From Parablautia sp. Marseille-Q6255 (lineage in GTDB: Bacteria > Bacillota > Clostridia > Lachnospirales > Lachnospiraceae), in contig NZ_CATNVD010000023.1 in the NCBI RefSeq assembly GCF_951230155.1, positions 1-64,000 of the forward strand: a stretch of 64,000 nucleotides of DNA. The letters run 5' to 3'. Below the pieces are notes generated by a model. It made no database searches, was not told where the DNA came from, and worked only from the letters and a program-made list of their open reading frames with translations. Shown one piece after another: positions 60,857 through 64,000 of the stretch (the first letter of the stretch is position 1; the number at the start of each line of letters is the position of its first letter). Made by a program: the position numbers and the translations under genes.

Positions 60857-61914
60857 TATTTTCCGGAATTTTTACGCTTTTTCAAAAAAGCAAGTGTTCC
60901 AAATGCCAAAATCGCAACAACAATTAAAAGAATAAATGGAAGATTGTTCATAATGATTCCTGTCACAGGCACATCATTATATGTATTTATAAAAGTCACG
61001 GCATTGTTCTTTTCGCCAATATAATGTTCATTAGAAGATAATCCCTCTTTTTCCGTACCAACATCCCATTGGCCTGTTACATCGTTGTCAGTCACTTGAA
61101 TTTTAGGCGTATATCCATCTTCTGCCGCCATTTCTGTTACCACATACTTTGTTCCGGCCGGAAGATCGTCAAAAACTAATTTATCACCATCTTTCAAAGA
61201 AAATTTAGCCGGTGTTCCAACTGTCACAGGAATTTCTTTTTCTTCTTTATTAGTTGTTATTTTTCCTATATAAGTTGGATTATCCTGCAACTCTGTGGGA
61301 GATTTTGTAAAAATAATTTCAAACTCAAAAAATTTTGTTTTATCAGCCAATGTGCCTTCTGTCTTCTTTTCAATGCTTAAAGATGCCGATTTCCTGTAAG
61401 TATTGGTAAATACAATTTCACCTACCTTTTTTTGCTTATCCCCTATTTCAGATCCCTTTTCAGCAGTGATTGCTTTTATATACAGATTCCCCTGATCCGG
61501 ATTTGCCACCTGCACTCTTAAATAATAACTTTCTGTTGAATATGTTACTGTTGGCACATTCCCTGGAGTCTCAGTGATTCTATATGCAAATTCTCCTGCA
61601 TGAGGAAATTCTCCAAACTGTAAATCAGATTTTTTGCTTATTGTATATTTCCCATTTTCTGGATTCCCTTTTTGATCATTCAGTGAATAAACAACTGGCG
61701 CAATATTTAGATCAGGTGCATCTGGTGTTACTTTTTCGATTGTAAATGAAAAAGTTGCATCTGGTACGCTAAGCCCCTCCGCCATTTCTAATTTTTTGGT
61801 GATTGAAGGTGTTGCAACTGTAGGTGTCTCATTTGTAGTAGCAAAAGCATTGGTACTAATCCCCATAATCATTGCAGCTGCCATTAATATTGCGCAATAT
61901 CTTTTTTTGCTCAT
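60856..61914 (-). CDS. Major (FctA/T-antigen-like) pilin
   Basis: A 352-residue protein with signal peptide (RYCAILMAAAMIMGISTNAF), two Ig-like beta domains with the pattern of intramolecular isopeptide-bonded pilins (ITKKLEMAEGLSVPDATFSF, FPHAGEFAYRITETPG; SLSIEKKTEGTLADKTKFFE, DLPAGTKYVVTE), and sorting signal VPVTGIIM before a membrane helix and Lys/Arg tail. It is the only long two-domain shaft candidate in the locus. Likely anchored or polymerised by the class B sortase. Confidence 0.88.
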   Translation of the reverse strand: MSKKRYCAILMAAAMIMGISTNAFATTNETPTVATPSITKKLEMAEGLSVPDATFSFTIEKVTPDAPDLNIAPVVYSLNDQKGNPENGKYTISKKSDLQFGEFPHAGEFAYRITETPGNVPTVTYSTESYYLRVQVANPDQGNLYIKAITAEKGSEIGDKQKKVGEIVFTNTYRKSASLSIEKKTEGTLADKTKFFEFEIIFTKSPTELQDNPTYIGKITTNKEEKEIPVTVGTPAKFSLKDGDKLVFDDLPAGTKYVVTEMAAEDGYTPKIQVTDNDVTGQWDVGTEKEGLSSNEHYIGEKNNAVTFINTYNDVPVTGIIMNNLPFILLIVVAILAFGTLAFLKKRKNSGK

Positions 61915-61958
61915 ATTTTTTCCTCTTTTCTTTTATCCTGATTTATATAACACTGGAA

Positions 61959-62471
61959 TCAAAAACCTCTATGCCGAATCAAAGTAATAACAGAACCTTT
62001 AATTTCACTTAATTTTATGGCACCATAAATTCGGCTATCTTTTGCCTGCTCACGATTATCTCCTAATACAAAATATTCTTCTGCTCCTAATGTAATAGGA
62101 AAAGAAATTCCTTCCGTATAAGGAAGCGTTTCTGTATGGATACCCGCTTCTTGTTGCAAATAGCCATTGATTTTCAAACCCTCTTCCGTAATTTCTACAT
62201 TATCACCAGCTTTTGCAACAATTCTACGAATCTGGATTTCTCCATTTTTTTGAATAACAACAAGATCCGATGGTTGGTATTCTTTTTGCAAACGATAATA
62301 AATTGCCAAATCTCCATCTTTAAAAGCTGGTGACATCATATTATCACTGCAACGGGTTATCCCGAAAATAAAAAGAAACATCACCGCAAGTAATATTAAA
62401 AAAATCACTACTTTCAAAATTAAAAACAAAACATCTTCTTTGATTGAATTATTTTCTTTTTGCTGTGTCAT
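61959..62471 (-). CDS. SipA-like signal peptidase I homologue lacking catalytic residues
   Basis: A 170-residue type I signal peptidase fold: an N-terminal membrane helix, the box with FKDGDLAIY, and GDNREQAKDSRIYGAI. The catalytic Ser is replaced by Met45 (DNMMSP where SxSMxP is usual) and the catalytic Lys by Arg82 (IQIRRIVAKAGD). Streptococcal SipA from pilus islands is also a non-catalytic homologue that acts as a pilus-assembly chaperone. The same role is inferred here. It lies between the tip protein and the major pilin. Confidence 0.85.
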   Translation of the reverse strand: MTQQKENNSIKEDVLFLILKVVIFLILLAVMFLFIFGITRCSDNMMSPAFKDGDLAIYYRLQKEYQPSDLVVIQKNGEIQIRRIVAKAGDNVEITEEGLKINGYLQQEAGIHTETLPYTEGISFPITLGAEEYFVLGDNREQAKDSRIYGAIKLSEIKGSVITLIRHRGF

Positions 62472-64000
62472 TTTTTCAATCCTTTACGCCACTGAAATAG
62501 TCCAACTATTAAAAGAAAGATTATTGCACTCAGAGAAATTACAGTACCAATACCTATACCATTACCACTCTGAAAAGCTATTCCTGTGGGGGGAACAAAT
62601 TCTTTATTATTTACTACCTCAATAGAAGTATCTGAAGTCAACACACCTGTAACATTTTGCGCTGTTTCATTATTATAAGTAGTGATATAATGATCTTCAT
62701 TAGCTTCCACTTCCGTTATTGTATAAGTTGCTTTGTAAGGAAGATCTTTGATCGTAATCTGCTGTCCGTTAGAAAGAGTTATGTTTGCCTCGCCATTCGT
62801 AAATACAAGTTGTCCATCAGCCGGTTTCTGAATTTCCGTTCCAAAACCCTCTTTCACTCCTCCAATATAAGGATAACTTCCATCTACAGGAGTTCCCGTT
62901 TCATCTTTTAGCTGTATGATAAAATTAAAACATTTCGTCTTGTCTCCCATTTCACCGGTAACGATTTTGCTCAAAGATAAATCCGGAAGTTTCGTATTCG
63001 TGAATGTAACGGCTTGCACATCACTAATTGGCACCTGCCCTTCAGAATTAATACTACCTATCTGATAACCTTGTGTTTCTAATTCTGTAACAATATACTG
63101 AGCATCAGCAGGAAGATTATGTGCCATTTTAGTCTCCCCAGCCTTCAGGCTAAAATTTGCCACCCCTTTATGGAATTTCAAATCACCATATAGACCACTA
63201 ATTCCCTGATGATAAGGAAGCCTAAATTCAAATTGAAATTCTTCCTGACAATTTTCTTCACCAACCACTGTTTTAGTAATGGATACATCACCTACATTAG
63301 CCGCTGCAATTGGTACCCATGCAGAAAGCGATTCATTATGAATCACAGCACCTATCATGTGTTGAAATTTTTTCCCCTTAAATTCTATGTCCGGAGAAGG
63401 TGAGTATTGCTTAAATTCCTCCAACCATACAAAATCCGCTTGAATACCAAAAGACTCACCTTGCGTTGGCTGATGGTCACTAACCAATTCATACTCTTCA
63501 TTTCCATATACATACGAAAGATTATCGCACAACGCCGTCATTCCTTCCGGAAGACTTAAATGATATAATCCTCTATATTCATCTGGCTCAATTAGACGCA
63601 AAGGACTGCTATGCCACATAGCATCCTTTGGATTATAGGTAAAGGTCAAATCTCCAGACAATTTGATATCGGAAAGGCTTGGCCTATAATTTAATAATCC
63701 TCCACGTTCAGAATAAGTATATAGAATCTGTGACAATGGCAAACTCATGGAAGCAAGATTGTTATCCGGAATACCATATGTATACAATAAATGCCAAACT
63801 GCATCCTGTGTTGCATTATACGCTTCTTCTTCCGTTACAAAATAAGAAGCTCCATAAAAAAACTGGAAAGTTGTCAAAGGTGTCCCACTATTACAGTTCG
63901 TAATACTAAACGCAGCTCTATAAAACGGCATGGAAGAAATATCTGCATAAGTCAAACCATTTGGAGTTGTCCCGCCATGAATATTAAGCTTAATAACTTC
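62468..64000 (-). CDS. Tip adhesin (Cpa-like) with thioester domain, cut by the window edge
   Basis: The frame stays open through the right edge, so only the C-terminal 510 residues are visible. It contains a probable thioester domain (YNATQDAVWHLLYTYGIPDN, with the TQ-A-W pattern of these adhesin domains; the Cys partner would lie beyond the edge), two repeated beta domains (VSITKTVVGEENCQEEFQFE; LSKIVTGEMGDKTKCFNFII), and sorting signal VPPTG before the membrane helix. In streptococci Cpa is the pilus tip with VPPTG and thioester domains. Stop overlaps the SipA-like start by 4 bp. Confidence 0.88.
   Translation of the reverse strand, partial: EVIKLNIHGGTTPNGLTYADISSMPFYRAAFSITNCNSGTPLTTFQFFYGASYFVTEEEAYNATQDAVWHLLYTYGIPDNNLASMSLPLSQILYTYSERGGLLNYRPSLSDIKLSGDLTFTYNPKDAMWHSSPLRLIEPDEYRGLYHLSLPEGMTALCDNLSYVYGNEEYELVSDHQPTQGESFGIQADFVWLEEFKQYSPSPDIEFKGKKFQHMIGAVIHNESLSAWVPIAAANVGDVSITKTVVGEENCQEEFQFEFRLPYHQGISGLYGDLKFHKGVANFSLKAGETKMAHNLPADAQYIVTELETQGYQIGSINSEGQVPISDVQAVTFTNTKLPDLSLSKIVTGEMGDKTKCFNFIIQLKDETGTPVDGSYPYIGGVKEGFGTEIQKPADGQLVFTNGEANITLSNGQQITIKDLPYKATYTITEVEANEDHYITTYNNETAQNVTGVLTSDTSIEVVNNKEFVPPTGIAFQSGNGIGIGTVISLSAIIFLLIVGLFQWRKGLKK

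Noticed and set aside
1-64000. tRNA or rRNA genes
   Set aside because: I saw no cloverleaf-like sequence with a GGTTC-A-A-T-type arm or rRNA motif that I could support by eye.

Overview
The window looks like a chromosome segment of a low-GC Gram-positive gut Clostridium, most likely a Lachnospiraceae member (inference). Supporting signs are the many small Lachnospiraceae-type membrane proteins, strong AGGAGG ribosome sites, a Bce-type peptide-antibiotic module, DUF5688/RadC/YkgJ genes of integrative elements, and IS110, IS66, IS1634 and ISAs1 insertion sequences. Most genes lie on the minus strand.

Layout. (1) 1-8500: accessory region of an integrative/conjugative element, in two minus-strand operons: ssb, membrane protein, recD2-like helicase, zinc-ribbon protein; and small protein, unknown protein, YkgJ, DUF5688, RadC. 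Each operon has a near-consensus promoter, a palindromic putative operator and a leader of about 300 nt with two terminator-like hairpins. (2) 8800-13030: decayed or interrupted genes, including a leucine-rich-repeat lipid-anchored or membrane protein gene split by an IS110-family element. (3) 13040-24580: a run of about twelve membrane proteins and lipoproteins of unknown function, several of which share a PH-like module or a DUF3592-like module. (4) 24740-34660: the most striking locus, a minus-strand operon behind a cobalamin riboswitch. It encodes a substrate-binding protein, a complete oligopeptide/nickel-type ABC transporter, two nitrogenase component 1-like proteins, a NifH-like reductase and a NifB-like cofactor maturase. 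(5) 34726-35978: an ISAs1-family insertion just upstream of that operon. (6) 36250-43540: cardiolipin synthase, then a BceRS/BceAB-like module ending in a repeat-containing beta-solenoid-like protein. (7) 43580-48290: element debris, an XRE regulator and small membrane/lipoproteins, ending at a second identical IS110 copy. (8) 50358-56303: an RmlD-type reductase; an IS66-ended segment with intact 8-bp target duplications that contains an ECF sigma/anti-sigma pair; and an old-yellow-enzyme-type reductase. (9) 56406-58457: an IS1634-family element with a 47-bp target duplication. (10) 58499-59239: a lone ATPase. (11) 59416-64000: a sortase-assembled pilus operon with the same gene order as the streptococcal FCT-3 pilus islands (tip adhesin, SipA-like, major pilin, class B sortase, minor pilin), cut by the right window edge.

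How the genes work together. The transporter genes and the nitrogenase-like genes are tightly coupled, with overlapping or near-overlapping junctions from the inner permease through nifB. One cobalamin riboswitch with an intrinsic terminator precedes them all. This suggests a reductive metabolic system that takes up a substrate or metal and is switched on when cobalamin is scarce. Its substrate cannot be read from the sequence. The two inverted IS110 copies bracket this locus and could invert it by recombination.
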